From: a virus
IMG/VR virus record: IMGVR_UViG_3300046777_000741
Span: 1 to 57,474 of that record
Reading direction: 5' to 3' (one strand)
DNA: 57,474 bases
This document shows, in pieces, positions 28,489 to 38,106 of the stretch. A model generated the notes under the pieces. That model made no database searches, was not told the DNA's origin, and saw only the letters and a list, made by a program, of their open reading frames with translations. A program made the position numbers and the translations under genes. Position 1 is the first letter of the stretch. Each line of letters begins with the position of its first letter.

Positions 28489-31485
28489 ATGCCCAAAAAG
28501 ACCGGCAAGCTGGCAGACGCTCTGTTCGGCCAACCCGAAGAAAAAGCTGCCTTCGGCGTCTTTCCCCAGATGAAGCCCCGCCGGTCTCAGCAAGACCCTG
28601 AGGCTGCCAAGAACTTCCCCGTTGACGTTGCCCGAGGATTCGCCTCTGGTGTTCTGGGAGCCCCCGGTGACATCGAGTCCCTGATCCGGCTGCTGCCCGG
28701 GCTGGATGAGAAGACCGTCCTGCCGACCAGCGAGGAAATCGAGAAGCGCATTCCCCTGCGGTCTGACACCCCCGTGAGCCGTGCGGCCACTGGAATGGGC
28801 CAACTGGGTGGCGGCTTCTACATGGGCCCGGGCTCCCCGCTTCGCCTTGCTGCTGGCCTGCCTGGGGCTGTTGTAAGCGCCAGCAAGGACTTTGCAATGG
28901 CGGCTGGATCGTCCGGCCCCCGCATCTTTGTTGGCCCGAAGGCCAAGACATGGGATCAGGCTGCTGCCGATGCCGCTGCTCGACTGGAGAAGCAAGGCAT
29001 TGATCCCGTCGAGATCTGGAAGCAGACGGGCACCTTCCGTGGGGTTGACGGCATCCTGCGCCAAGAGATCGACGATCGCGCCGCCTTGTTCCTTACGCCC
29101 GATGAGCGCAAGGAGATGGCCGCTGTGATTAAGGGCGGCATCGATGTCCTGAAGGAAAAAATCAAGACCACCCCGCAGAAGGATCTGTTCCCGAAAGCTC
29201 TGACCGAGGCCAAGAAGGATGTGCGCGAGAAGATCGCCACCGCCAAGGAAGAGCTTGCTGATTACAAGAAAGACCCAAGCCTGACCGAGGCAAAGGCGTA
29301 TACGGTCTTTCACCACCCGGAGCTTTACAAGGCATATCCAGAGCTTGCAAAAATTCCGGTCGAGACTGGCGGCTATGGCGGGGAAGGAACCCGCGGCAGC
29401 TTGAGCATTTTCGAGAAGAGTGACAAAAGCCCCGGCTCGATGTCGATGGACATTTATCAATCCGGCTTGCAGCGCAACCCGACCTCGACGACTCTGCACG
29501 AGATGCAGCATGCCGTGCAGACGCTGGAGGGCATGAGCCCCGGCGGCAATCAGGCTATGGCCTTCAAAGATCCTCGTGCGTTCGACATCCTTCAGCGCCT
29601 ACGCTATGAGATTCAGCAGCCTCCGAGCTTTGCTGAGTTTCAAAAGGCAAACCGCTACCCGACCGAGGATGAGGCCAAGAAGGCTTACTCTGAGTTCGTC
29701 AACAGCTACAACGTGCCGATCACTCCGGCGATAGAGCGCGACCTTCAGGAAAACGCCGCTCGGGAATACTACAGGCGACTTGCCGGTGAGGCTGAGGCTC
29801 GTGCGGTGCAAGACCGCCAGATGATGACGCCCGAGCAGCGCCGAGATACTCCGCCCGCCGCCAGCTATGACGTTCCGCAGGAGGATCTGCTGACCAAGCC
29901 CCCAAAACAGTACAAGAAGGGCGGCAAGGTTCAGATCTCGGACAACCCCGACACGATGCGAGCCGAGCTTGCCCAGATCAAGCCCACCGAGGTTCGCAGC
30001 AAGCCTGCCCTGGGCGCTGCCAAGGCCTTGCAAAAGGCGCATGAGTTCGTCTCCAAGCCCTTTGGCTACCCCAACCCTCCTGCCGCAATGATCAGCGAGT
30101 TCCTCGGTGTTCCCGCTATTGCCCGGACGCTGGAGCGCGTTGGTTATGGCCAGCCGATCACCAACATCGGCAAGGCCAACGTCCCGCTGCTGCCTGAAGA
30201 CACCTCAGAGACAATCCTGTCCGTGGCTCCATTGGCCTCTGTGACCAAAGGCCTTCCAGTGGGCGCCGCAATTAAAAAATCAGAAAAGGTTCCCGCGGTT
30301 CCGCTTGACATTCCTCGCGTCCGACCGACCAAGCAGGACATTCTGGAGGCCGCCGAGCGAGTGGGGCGCCAGCAAGCCGGAGAGCATGTCAGAAGTCCGC
30401 TGTTGAACAAAACCGAGAACCTTGCTGGCCGTTCAATGGCGGAGTCCAAGCGTGTTCAGGCGCTCAAGTACGAGTTGGAGCCGACAAAAGACATCCCGAA
30501 TCTAGGCGTTTATGAGCCCAAGATCGGCGAGGTAAACATCGCCCTTCCCGGAGATCAGACGGTTGCCGATGTCATCCTGAAGAGCGTTGATGACATTCCT
30601 GTGGGATCTGTCCAAGAGGGCGGCGCCAATTTTGGTCTTGGCAAGCTGGAGCTTCCTGAGGAGAAGCGGGCGTTCTGGGCGTCTAACTTTGGCCCGGCGC
30701 AGATATTCCAGAACAAAGTCACCGAAATCGCAAGGAAGTTTAATACCGATCTTGTCACTGCGTATCACCTTGCCATGGGCACTGATGCCAATAACTTTGC
30801 CCAGCATTTTGCTGACGCAAACCTTCGCGCCATCGACTACTCCAAGATGACAAAAGGTCAGATGGAGGCATTTGATCAAGCCATTGCATATGGGTACATC
30901 AAGAAGAACCCAAAGACCGGCGAGTATGTTCATACCTCATTCCCTGAGTGGCCCGGTATTGCAGATCCTGATGGCGCTTATCTGGCGATGAAGGAAAATC
31001 CAGAGCTTCGAAAGTGGTTCAACAACCGCATGAAGACGCCAAAGCTCACAGAGGCTACCAACATGCCTGATGGCCGCTCGATTGAATGGGCGATCACCGA
31101 GCCCGAGATTCGGAACATGGAGATCAACATGACCGGTTTGTCGGCTGGTCGCATGAAGCCGGGCGCGGAGCTTATCCCCGAGTCTGCCCACCAGACCTAT
31201 AGCCACGATATTCCGGGCACCGCACTGGGCCGTGCGCCAGAGCTTGCGCCTTTCTCGATTAGTTTTCCGGATGTCACAGAATTTGTCCGCCAGAAGTACC
31301 GCCCGCAGGACTTTACTGGCACGATTCAGAAAGTCTTCCCACATCAAGTGGTCGATGAGGCTTATCTGGAAGATCTGGCGACCTACTACAACCAGCTTCG
31401 CAAGGTGCGTGGATTTGCTGAAGGCGGAGCGGTTGATGGTGACATCACCGGTGACGACCTGACCATCGAGGAGCGCCCGCTGTGA
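28489..31485 (+). CDS. Large polyvalent-type protein with HExxH motif
   Basis: This 998-residue protein has a phage-specific N-terminus (KKTGKLADALFGQPEEKAAF). STTLHEMQHAVQTLEG follows, with HEMQH at 337-341, a zinc metalloprotease-like motif found in polyvalent-protein domains of phages and conjugative elements. It also carries YKKGGKVQISDNPDTMRAEL (around 478-495) and, near the end, FAEGGAVDGDITGDDL. ATG 28489 follows TTGAGG. Polyvalent proteins are thought to enter the host with DNA and counter defences or modify targets. That role is inferred here; a structural role is possible given its place before the portal. Confidence 0.55.
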   Translation: MPKKTGKLADALFGQPEEKAAFGVFPQMKPRRSQQDPEAAKNFPVDVARGFASGVLGAPGDIESLIRLLPGLDEKTVLPTSEEIEKRIPLRSDTPVSRAATGMGQLGGGFYMGPGSPLRLAAGLPGAVVSASKDFAMAAGSSGPRIFVGPKAKTWDQAAADAAARLEKQGIDPVEIWKQTGTFRGVDGILRQEIDDRAALFLTPDERKEMAAVIKGGIDVLKEKIKTTPQKDLFPKALTEAKKDVREKIATAKEELADYKKDPSLTEAKAYTVFHHPELYKAYPELAKIPVETGGYGGEGTRGSLSIFEKSDKSPGSMSMDIYQSGLQRNPTSTTLHEMQHAVQTLEGMSPGGNQAMAFKDPRAFDILQRLRYEIQQPPSFAEFQKANRYPTEDEAKKAYSEFVNSYNVPITPAIERDLQENAAREYYRRLAGEAEARAVQDRQMMTPEQRRDTPPAASYDVPQEDLLTKPPKQYKKGGKVQISDNPDTMRAELAQIKPTEVRSKPALGAAKALQKAHEFVSKPFGYPNPPAAMISEFLGVPAIARTLERVGYGQPITNIGKANVPLLPEDTSETILSVAPLASVTKGLPVGAAIKKSEKVPAVPLDIPRVRPTKQDILEAAERVGRQQAGEHVRSPLLNKTENLAGRSMAESKRVQALKYELEPTKDIPNLGVYEPKIGEVNIALPGDQTVADVILKSVDDIPVGSVQEGGANFGLGKLELPEEKRAFWASNFGPAQIFQNKVTEIARKFNTDLVTAYHLAMGTDANNFAQHFADANLRAIDYSKMTKGQMEAFDQAIAYGYIKKNPKTGEYVHTSFPEWPGIADPDGAYLAMKENPELRKWFNNRMKTPKLTEATNMPDGRSIEWAITEPEIRNMEINMTGLSAGRMKPGAELIPESAHQTYSHDIPGTALGRAPELAPFSISFPDVTEFVRQKYRPQDFTGTIQKVFPHQVVDEAYLEDLATYYNQLRKVRGFAEGGAVDGDITGDDLTIEERPL

Positions 31486-33242
31486 GCGGATTCAAACTTC
31501 TTAAGGGGCTGACCTCCAAGGCCGACGAGGCGCTAAACGCACTCAAGCGTGAGAAGGGCACCGGCGCGGAGTTCCTTCGGGAGTTGGAGAAGACCCCCGG
31601 CGTCAAGGCGCAGGAGATCAAGGATCGGGGGCTGGACAAGGCTTTGCCTGCCATGGGCAAGACCACCAAGGCCGAAGTCAAGAAGGTCATGGAGAAGAAC
31701 GCTCCTCCCAAGCTGGAGGAGACCGTCCATGGTGGACGCGACAACTGGCGCATCCGGCTCGATGTTCTGGAGAACAGGGGGCTTCGCAACCTGAGCCCCG
31801 CGGAGCGTGATGAGTATTTCCGCCTAATCGAGCAAGCCGACGAGCTTGGGCGGCAATCTGCGGCGTCTAATGCTAGGTTTCAGGACTACACGCTTCCCGG
31901 CGGCGAGAACTACCGCGAGATCTTGCTGCGTCTGCCAGATCCGATCACCAGTAGGCAGAACGAACTCAAGGCGTTTCAGGCGCAGATGCGCGAGAAATAC
32001 AACGCCGGAGTCAACTGGGGTCAGTTTGCAACGCCGGAGGAGCGCAATTACGCACGATCGCTGGCCGATGCTTCTACGCTGCCACAGATGTATCGCTCAT
32101 CCCACTGGAATGAGCCCAACGTCCTAGCCCACGCCCGAGTCAGTGACCGCACTGGCCCTAACGGCGAGAAGATCCTGCACATCGAGGAGATCCAGTCCGA
32201 CTGGCATCAGGCAGGCCGCAAACACGGCTACCAGACGCCGGAGAAGTTGGCTGAGATGGAGGAACTCAAGAAGGCCAAGATCAAAGCCAAGTCTGAATTG
32301 AACGAGATTCAGAAACGGTACGAACAAGCGAAGGAAAGCTCCGCGATCTTTGATGACAAGCTCAAGAGCCCGGAGTTCGCCACGTATTCTCCTGAGCGTC
32401 AGGCTCAGATCAGGGAGTCTGCCGAAAGCTGGGGCAGGGCTTGGCTCAACGAGCTTCCGAGGTTGATGGAAGCCAGACAGGCATACGACAGCATCCCCGA
32501 TGTCTCACGGGCCATGGGCAGCATGGTTCCCGATGCGCCGTTCAAGAAGAACTGGCACGAGTTGACGATGAAGCGGCTGCTCAATTACGCCGCGGAGAAC
32601 GGATACGACCGTGTGGCGATCACGCCGGGCATTGAGCAGGCCAAGCGGTACGACCTGAGCAAACAAATCGACAGCTTAAATTTCAGCAAGAACTCGCAGG
32701 GCACCGTGGATATCGCCGCCATTCGCGGTGGTGACGTAGTCATTGATAAAACAATGCAAACGCCGGAGCAACTGGAGAGTCTTGTTGGGAAAGAACTGGC
32801 GCGAAAAATTTTAGATGCGGCGGATACCGATGGATCTCTGACCGGCCTCGACCTCCAAGTCGGCGGCGAGGGGATGAAGGGCTTCTACGACAAGATCCTG
32901 CCCGATTACCTCAATAGCTTTGGCAAGCCGTACGGCGTCTCTGTCGGGCAATTTGAGATGGTCACCCAGCCATCAAAAATAGAGCAGGCCGGTCGATCTT
33001 TTTATCAGACCCCGCAAAAAACCGTTCCTGTTCACACCTTCGACATCACCCCCCAGATGCGCGAGGAGATCACCAAGAGGGGCCTTCCCCTGTACCAGCA
33101 AGTCGGTGTTCCGGCGCTGGAGGGCATCGGGGCTGGAGCGGCCGCTATCGGCGCGGCCCCTGATAATCAGCAAGTTCCACAAAAGGTTGAGTTCTCAGAT
33201 AATCCGGATGCGATGCGTCTGGAACTGATGCAGAGGAAATAA
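31482..33242 (+). CDS. Second polyvalent-type protein
   Basis: This 586-residue protein contains LHIEEIQSDWHQAGRKHGYQ, WHELTMKRLLNYAAENGYDR, VAITPGIEQAKRYDL, GGEGMKGFYDKILPDYLNSF and HTFDITPQMREEITKRGLPL. These motifs define a conserved domain seen in large polyvalent proteins of phages and mobile elements. The C-terminus EFSDNPDAMRLELMQ matches the SDNPDxMRxEL motif of the upstream protein. A hydrophobic Gly/Ala stretch (VPALEGIGAGAAAIGAA) precedes it. The GTG start overlaps the preceding stop as GTGA, so the two are co-translated and probably co-packaged. The biochemical activity is unknown. Confidence 0.55.
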   Translation: MSGFKLLKGLTSKADEALNALKREKGTGAEFLRELEKTPGVKAQEIKDRGLDKALPAMGKTTKAEVKKVMEKNAPPKLEETVHGGRDNWRIRLDVLENRGLRNLSPAERDEYFRLIEQADELGRQSAASNARFQDYTLPGGENYREILLRLPDPITSRQNELKAFQAQMREKYNAGVNWGQFATPEERNYARSLADASTLPQMYRSSHWNEPNVLAHARVSDRTGPNGEKILHIEEIQSDWHQAGRKHGYQTPEKLAEMEELKKAKIKAKSELNEIQKRYEQAKESSAIFDDKLKSPEFATYSPERQAQIRESAESWGRAWLNELPRLMEARQAYDSIPDVSRAMGSMVPDAPFKKNWHELTMKRLLNYAAENGYDRVAITPGIEQAKRYDLSKQIDSLNFSKNSQGTVDIAAIRGGDVVIDKTMQTPEQLESLVGKELARKILDAADTDGSLTGLDLQVGGEGMKGFYDKILPDYLNSFGKPYGVSVGQFEMVTQPSKIEQAGRSFYQTPQKTVPVHTFDITPQMREEITKRGLPLYQQVGVPALEGIGAGAAAIGAAPDNQQVPQKVEFSDNPDAMRLELMQRK

Positions 33243-33245
33243 TTC

Positions 33246-35771
33246 ATGGCTACAGAGTTCCCCATTGACCCGGAGTACGGACGATTTGTCCCGGGCATCT
33301 CCGATCAGACGGAGACTGAGGACGACCAGATGGAGTTCGAGCTTCCCGAAGGTGATGGCACCGAGGTCGAGGAGCTTCCTGACGGCTCCGCGGTGGTCAA
33401 GCTGGAGACCGAAGGGCCGATGGAGGACAAGGACTTCTACGCCAACCTTGCCGACGACATCGATGCGCTTGATCTGGATTCCATGGCCCTGCGCTATCTG
33501 GAACTGATCGACAAAGACAAAAAGGCCCGCGAAGAGCGGGACAAGCAATACGAGGAAGGCATCAAGCGCACCGGCCTGGGCAACGATGCCCCTGGTGGCG
33601 CTTCCTTTGCTGGTGCCTCCAAGGTTGTCCACCCGGTAATGGCTGAAGCCTGCGTGGACTTCGCCTCCCGAGCCATCAAGGAGCTTTTCCCGCCTGACGG
33701 GCCCGTCAAGACCAAGATCTTGGGTCAGGTCGATGAGGACAAGACCGCCCGAGCCGAGCGTAAGCGCGACTACATGAACTGGCAGCTTACCGAGCAGATC
33801 GAGGAGTTCCGCGACGAGGAAGAGCAGCTTCTGACGCAGCTTCCTCTGGGCGGCTCCCAGTACATGAAACTTTGGTATGACGAGGAGAAAAAGCGTCCTT
33901 GCGCCGAGTTCATGCCGATCGACCGGGTGATCGTGCCGTTTGCCGCCACCAACTTCTACACCGCCCAACGGGCTACCGAGGTGCATGACATCACGGAGTG
34001 GGAGTTCAAGCGCCGCATCCGTACAAAGCTGTACCGCGACATCTCCCTGATCCGGGCGACCATGCAGCCCGATGAGTCCAAGGCGCAAAAGGCCAACGAC
34101 AAGATCGAAGGCCGCAAGTGGCAGGACAACGAGGACGGCGAGCGCACCGTTTATCACGTTTACTGCTGGCTGGAGCTTGAAGACGACCCGTATTCCAAGG
34201 GCGAGATGGCCCCCTACATCCTGATGATCGACAAGCTCGATTCTGAGGTGGTGGGCCTGTACCGCAACTGGGAAGAGGGCGATGACACGATGACCAAGCT
34301 CGACTGGGTGGTCGAGTTCAAGTTCATCCCGTGGCGCGGCGCCTACGCGATTGGCCTGCCCCACCTCATCGGTGGCCTCTCCGCGGCTCTGACGGGCGGT
34401 ATCCGGGCCCTGATGGACTCGGCGCACATCAACAACGCCGCCACCATGCTCAAGCTCAAGGGAGCCAAGATCTCCGGGCAGAGCCAGCAGGTGGATGTCA
34501 CGCAGGTGGCCGAGATCGAGGGAGCCCCGGGCGTGGACGACATCCGCAAGATCGCCATGCCGATGCCGTTCAACCCGCCCTCCCAGGTGCTTTTTGAGCT
34601 TGTCGGCTACCTCGACAAGGCCGCCCGTGGCGTAGTTACAACAGCCGAAGAAAAAATTGCTGATGTCAACGCCAATACCCCGGTGGGGACGACTCAGGCC
34701 CTGATCGAGCAGGGAGCGGCGGTTTTCTCGGCCATTCATGCCCGTTTGCATGACTCTCAGGCCCGCATCCTGAAGATTCTGGGGCGCCTGAACCGCTGGT
34801 ATCTGGAAGACCAGCGTAAGGGTGAGATCGTCGCGGATCTGGAGATTGAGTCGGAGGACTTCCGCCGCAATACGGATGTGGTGCCGGTGTCCGACCCGCA
34901 CATCTTCTCCGAGACCCAGCGTATGGCTCAGATGCAGGCGGTGCTGGCCCGGGCGGACAAAGCCCCGGATCTGTACAACCGGCAGGCTGTTGAGCAGCGG
35001 CTCCTGAAGCAACTGAAGATTCCGGGCATTAACGAGCTTCTGAAGGACACCCCGGCCCCTGAGGAGCGGACTCCCGCGGATGAGAACGTGGCCATGGCCC
35101 TGGGCCAGAACGCCTTCGCCTACATCCAGCAGGATCACCTTGCCCACATCCAGAGCCATCTGGACTTCGCCCTGAACCCGGCCTTCGGCTCCAACCCGAT
35201 CATGGCCTCGTTCTACCTGCCGCGGTCGCTGGAGCACATCAAGCAGCACATGGTGCTGTGGTATCTGAACCGGATGAACGGCTATGTGGCCAAGTCCCGC
35301 GGTGACAAGGTGCTCACCGAGGAGGAGTACGAGGACAAGCGCCTGACCAGCCAGATCGACAAGGTCTTCGCTGTTGCATCGCAGCATGTCAAGCTCGACA
35401 GCGAGAAAGCCTTTAGCAAAATTGTCCCGATGCTCCAGCAATTGATCCAGGCCATGCAGCAACTGACCCCGCAGGGTCAACTGCCGCCCGAGGCTCAAGT
35501 GCTGCGCGAGACTTCGCTGGCTGAGACCCAGCGCCGCGCCGAGCGTGACAAGGCTGAACTGGCGCTCAAGGGCGAGGAGTTGAAGCTGGAGGCGTCTCAG
35601 AACCAGCGCCGTGACGACTTGGATATCGCTCTGAACTCGGCAGATAACTTGACGAAGGAGCGCATCGAGACTGCACGTTTGACCCAGAAGGATCAGGCGC
35701 TGCAACAAGAGCAGTACGACACTGCAACCCGCCTGCTCCAACAGGCACAACGTAACTTAGGAGAGATCTAA
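33246..35771 (+). CDS. Portal protein
   Basis: This 841-residue protein has an acidic N-terminal extension, then GASFAGASKVVHPVMAEACV, QLPLGGSQYMKLWYDEEKKR, KFIPWRGAYAIGLPHLIGGL and TGGIRALMDSAHINNAATML, hallmarks of large podovirus portals. The last 150 residues are helical and Gln-rich (MQQLTPQGQLPPEAQVLRET), as in portal barrel domains. It forms the dodecameric DNA gate of the capsid. Position after the terminase block and before the scaffold supports the call. Its length is normal for large portals. Confidence 0.85.
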   Translation: MATEFPIDPEYGRFVPGISDQTETEDDQMEFELPEGDGTEVEELPDGSAVVKLETEGPMEDKDFYANLADDIDALDLDSMALRYLELIDKDKKAREERDKQYEEGIKRTGLGNDAPGGASFAGASKVVHPVMAEACVDFASRAIKELFPPDGPVKTKILGQVDEDKTARAERKRDYMNWQLTEQIEEFRDEEEQLLTQLPLGGSQYMKLWYDEEKKRPCAEFMPIDRVIVPFAATNFYTAQRATEVHDITEWEFKRRIRTKLYRDISLIRATMQPDESKAQKANDKIEGRKWQDNEDGERTVYHVYCWLELEDDPYSKGEMAPYILMIDKLDSEVVGLYRNWEEGDDTMTKLDWVVEFKFIPWRGAYAIGLPHLIGGLSAALTGGIRALMDSAHINNAATMLKLKGAKISGQSQQVDVTQVAEIEGAPGVDDIRKIAMPMPFNPPSQVLFELVGYLDKAARGVVTTAEEKIADVNANTPVGTTQALIEQGAAVFSAIHARLHDSQARILKILGRLNRWYLEDQRKGEIVADLEIESEDFRRNTDVVPVSDPHIFSETQRMAQMQAVLARADKAPDLYNRQAVEQRLLKQLKIPGINELLKDTPAPEERTPADENVAMALGQNAFAYIQQDHLAHIQSHLDFALNPAFGSNPIMASFYLPRSLEHIKQHMVLWYLNRMNGYVAKSRGDKVLTEEEYEDKRLTSQIDKVFAVASQHVKLDSEKAFSKIVPMLQQLIQAMQQLTPQGQLPPEAQVLRETSLAETQRRAERDKAELALKGEELKLEASQNQRRDDLDIALNSADNLTKERIETARLTQKDQALQQEQYDTATRLLQQAQRNLGEI

Positions 35772-35923
35772 TGGCTACGAATCCGTACCACAATGAGGCT
35801 GTGCCTTTGCATAAGCGTATTGCCGCTGGCGAAAAGCTCGATGGCACTTCGCTCAAAACCCAAGGCGGCAACAACAAGCCGGCTCAACCCGCAAAAGGAG
35901 GCATCGCCCAGAAGAATAAATAA
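35771..35923 (+). CDS. Small basic protein, 50 residues
   Basis: The ORF reads MATNPYHNEAVPLHKRIAAG and continues EKLDGTSLKTQGGNNK to a KGG-containing basic end. The start overlaps the portal stop as TAATG, and GGAGAG precedes it. It sits between portal and GroES-like genes. It is polar, without a membrane segment. Possibly a minor head component. Confidence 0.62.
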   Translation: MATNPYHNEAVPLHKRIAAGEKLDGTSLKTQGGNNKPAQPAKGGIAQKNK

Positions 35924-36109
35924 ATGAAAACCCTTGGCGACCTGATCGGCGCAATAGAGTCTCGTCAGGCTGAGATACGCCTGTCCCTAGCGGATGGAAA
36001 TGCCGCGACATGGGAGTCCTATCAGCGCATGGTTGGTCATTACGCAGGACTTGCTGAGTCCCTGCAAATCCTCAACGATCTTTTGAAAGAAGACGATGAA
36101 CATGAATGA
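35924..36109 (+). CDS. Hypothetical small helical protein
   Basis: This 61-residue acidic helical protein (TLGDLIGAIESRQAEIRLSL, then YQRMVGHYAGLAESLQIL) starts immediately after the preceding stop and overlaps the GroES-like gene by 14 bases. No domain was recognised. Placement between portal and scaffold suggests a role in head assembly. Confidence 0.65.
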   Translation: MKTLGDLIGAIESRQAEIRLSLADGNAATWESYQRMVGHYAGLAESLQILNDLLKEDDEHE

Positions 36110-36533
36110 GCCGGTAGCGTTTACTGACGCTGACATTGCTTGGGCTTTCCCGAGTGTAGATCCCGGTGCGAAACCTCTTGGTGGGCGAATCCTTGTGCAA
36201 CTGCGCCGCACCAAAAAGAAAGCAACCGCCGCTGGAATCATCTTGGTTGAAGAGACCAAAGAAACCGAGAAGTGGAACAACATGGTGGCGAAAGTCATCG
36301 AGATTGGCCCTCTCGCATTCAAGAAACGCGACACCATGGAATCGTGGCCTGAGGGCTCGTGGTGCGCCGTTGGCGATTACATCCGTGTACCCAAGTGGGG
36401 TGGTGACCGTTGGGAAGTCAAAGTCCCGGGCGACGACGATCTGGAAGATCCGGCCCTGTTCATGATCCTCAACGATCACGAAGTCATTGCAAAAGTGACT
36501 GGCAACCCGCTCGAAATGCGCGCTTTCATTTGA
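36096..36533 (+). CDS. GroES-like co-chaperonin
   Basis: This 145-residue protein contains KPLGGRILVQLRRTKKKATA, AGIILVEETKETEKWNNMVA, KVIEIGPLAFKKRD and GDYIRVPKWGGDRWEVKV. This is the Cpn10/GroES beta-barrel pattern with its mobile loop (KKKATAAGIIL). Phage versions such as T4 Gp31 replace GroES so that host GroEL can fold the capsid protein. Its place just before scaffold and capsid genes fits. ATG 36096 or 36102 could be used. The family is fairly secure; dependence of the capsid on it is inferred. Confidence 0.75.
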   Translation: MNMNEPVAFTDADIAWAFPSVDPGAKPLGGRILVQLRRTKKKATAAGIILVEETKETEKWNNMVAKVIEIGPLAFKKRDTMESWPEGSWCAVGDYIRVPKWGGDRWEVKVPGDDDLEDPALFMILNDHEVIAKVTGNPLEMRAFI

Positions 36534-36541
36534 GGTGAAAA

Positions 36542-37528
36542 ATGGCACAAGAGAACGAAAACATTGAAGTCAAGGAAGAGCAGGACGGTTCTGCCGTTGT
36601 TGATCTTCCTGAGAGCATTCCGAACCCGCAGGCAGAAGATGCCAGCGAACCGGAAGAAAAGCCGGAGCCCGTAGAGGCATCCGATGACGCCGGTGAGGGC
36701 AACGACCCTGCCGACGACGACGATCCGGACGACACCGAGGCCCTTCGCGCCGCCAAGCGTGAGCGCCGCCGCGCCAAGAAGCAGTTGGTCAGACAGACCA
36801 ATGCCGAGAAGGAGCTAAAGCTCCAGATGCTTGAACGCCAGAATCAAGAACTACTCCAGCGGCTCTCGGTTATTGAGCGTAAGACGCATTCTGCGGATCT
36901 GGCCCGGATCGACAAGGCGATCGAAGACTCGGAACTGCGGGTCAACTACGCCAAGATGAAGCTGGCTGAGGCCGCCGAGGCCCGCGACGGGCAGGCTATG
37001 GCCAAGGCGCAGGAGATGTGGATGGAGGCTCGCCAGCAGGCCGAAAGCCTGCGGAACCTCAAAAAGAATGCCGCCTCTCCGAAGCAAGAATCGAACATTC
37101 CAGACCCCCGTTTGCAGCGAAATGCGGCGGACTGGATGGAGCGCAATATGTGGTTCAAGCCCGATGGCCGGGATTTGGACAGCAAAATTGCCAAACAGGT
37201 CGATGAATCTCTCAGTGCCGAGGGGTGGGATGCCACTAGCCCGGAATATTGGGAGGAGCTTGACAATCGCTTGCAAAAGTATCTACCCCATCGATACAAT
37301 TCAAACACCGACGAAAGTCAGAGTCGGCGGAGTAAACCGAGAGGTATCGTGACTGGATCTGGGCGCGAATCATCCGCAAGGGCAGGTGGCAAAAACACCT
37401 TCACTTTGTCTCCCGAACAAGTTCGGGCGATGAAGGATGCGGGTTTCTGGGACAACCCGGAGCAGCGCAACAAGATGATCAAACGCTATGCCCAAGAGGC
37501 GCGGCAATCTCAAGGTTACAGGAGCTAA
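36542..37528 (+). CDS. Scaffolding-like protein
   Basis: This 328-residue protein has a very acidic N-terminal 65 residues (EDASEPEEKPEPVEASDDAG), a long coiled-coil-like Lys/Glu/Gln helix (about 70-180), and a C-terminal motif KNTFTLSPEQVRAMKDAGFW with DNPEQRNKMIKRYA. Acidic, helical proteins directly upstream of the capsid genes are typical scaffolds that shape the prohead and then leave. GAGGTGAAAA is the ribosome site. A homing endonuclease gene begins 2 bases after its stop. Confidence 0.7.
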   Translation: MAQENENIEVKEEQDGSAVVDLPESIPNPQAEDASEPEEKPEPVEASDDAGEGNDPADDDDPDDTEALRAAKRERRRAKKQLVRQTNAEKELKLQMLERQNQELLQRLSVIERKTHSADLARIDKAIEDSELRVNYAKMKLAEAAEARDGQAMAKAQEMWMEARQQAESLRNLKKNAASPKQESNIPDPRLQRNAADWMERNMWFKPDGRDLDSKIAKQVDESLSAEGWDATSPEYWEELDNRLQKYLPHRYNSNTDESQSRRSKPRGIVTGSGRESSARAGGKNTFTLSPEQVRAMKDAGFWDNPEQRNKMIKRYAQEARQSQGYRS

Positions 37529-37530
37529 AC

Positions 37531-38106
37531 ATGACTGCCGTGTACTCGCTCTACATTGCTACCAACGTGGTGAATGGTAGGCAGTACATTGGTCTCACAA
37601 AGGAGTATCAAAAGCGTCTGATCTCCCATAAGTGCGCCAAGACAAAGTCCGTCTTTCATGAGGCCATCCGCCAACATGGTTTTGACAAGTTCGTCTTCTC
37701 TCATATTGCTGATGCCTTCGATTTAGAGGCGGCCTGTGATCTTGAACGCATGCTGATTCAACAGCACAACACCTTGACCCCCAACGGATACAACATGACC
37801 GTTGGAGGCCAAATTGGGCCTGTTGGATACAAACATAACGCGGAATCTAAGGCGAAGATCGCTGAGGCAAACCGCAATCGAAACCCCGAAGTCAAAGAGA
37901 AGTTCCGTTTGGCAAAGGTAGGCGTTAAGCAGACTGATGCCTTCAAGTCGAATGCTAGGGCCAAGTCAAAAGAGGTCTGGTCTGACAAAGCACGGCGCGA
38001 AGCGCAAAGTCTTCGCCTCAAGGAATCTTGGGCGAAACGTCGACTTGCCAAGGAGCAAGCTGATAGACTTCTACATAACTTAAGTTTGGAGAACTGTCAT
38101 GACTGA
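37531..38106 (+). CDS. GIY-YIG homing endonuclease
   Basis: This 191-residue protein has YSLYIATNVVNGRQYIGLTK at 5-24, a GIY-YIG active-site module with the family's SLY...YIG form, and a basic helical DNA-binding tail with a NUMOD3-like HNAESKAKIAEANRNRN. It is free-standing, set between scaffold and head genes in their orientation, with its own AGGAG site. Its end overlaps the next gene by 8 bases. Such genes spread by cutting genomes that lack them, and this one is not expected to serve virion assembly. Confidence 0.85.
   Translation: MTAVYSLYIATNVVNGRQYIGLTKEYQKRLISHKCAKTKSVFHEAIRQHGFDKFVFSHIADAFDLEAACDLERMLIQQHNTLTPNGYNMTVGGQIGPVGYKHNAESKAKIAEANRNRNPEVKEKFRLAKVGVKQTDAFKSNARAKSKEVWSDKARREAQSLRLKESWAKRRLAKEQADRLLHNLSLENCHD

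Noticed and set aside
33195-35750. 851-residue open frame on the minus strand opposite the portal gene
   Set aside because: It mirrors a long, well-supported plus-strand gene with GC-rich codons, which often leaves the antisense frame open. No ribosome site, no family motifs, Leu/Val/His-rich shadow composition.
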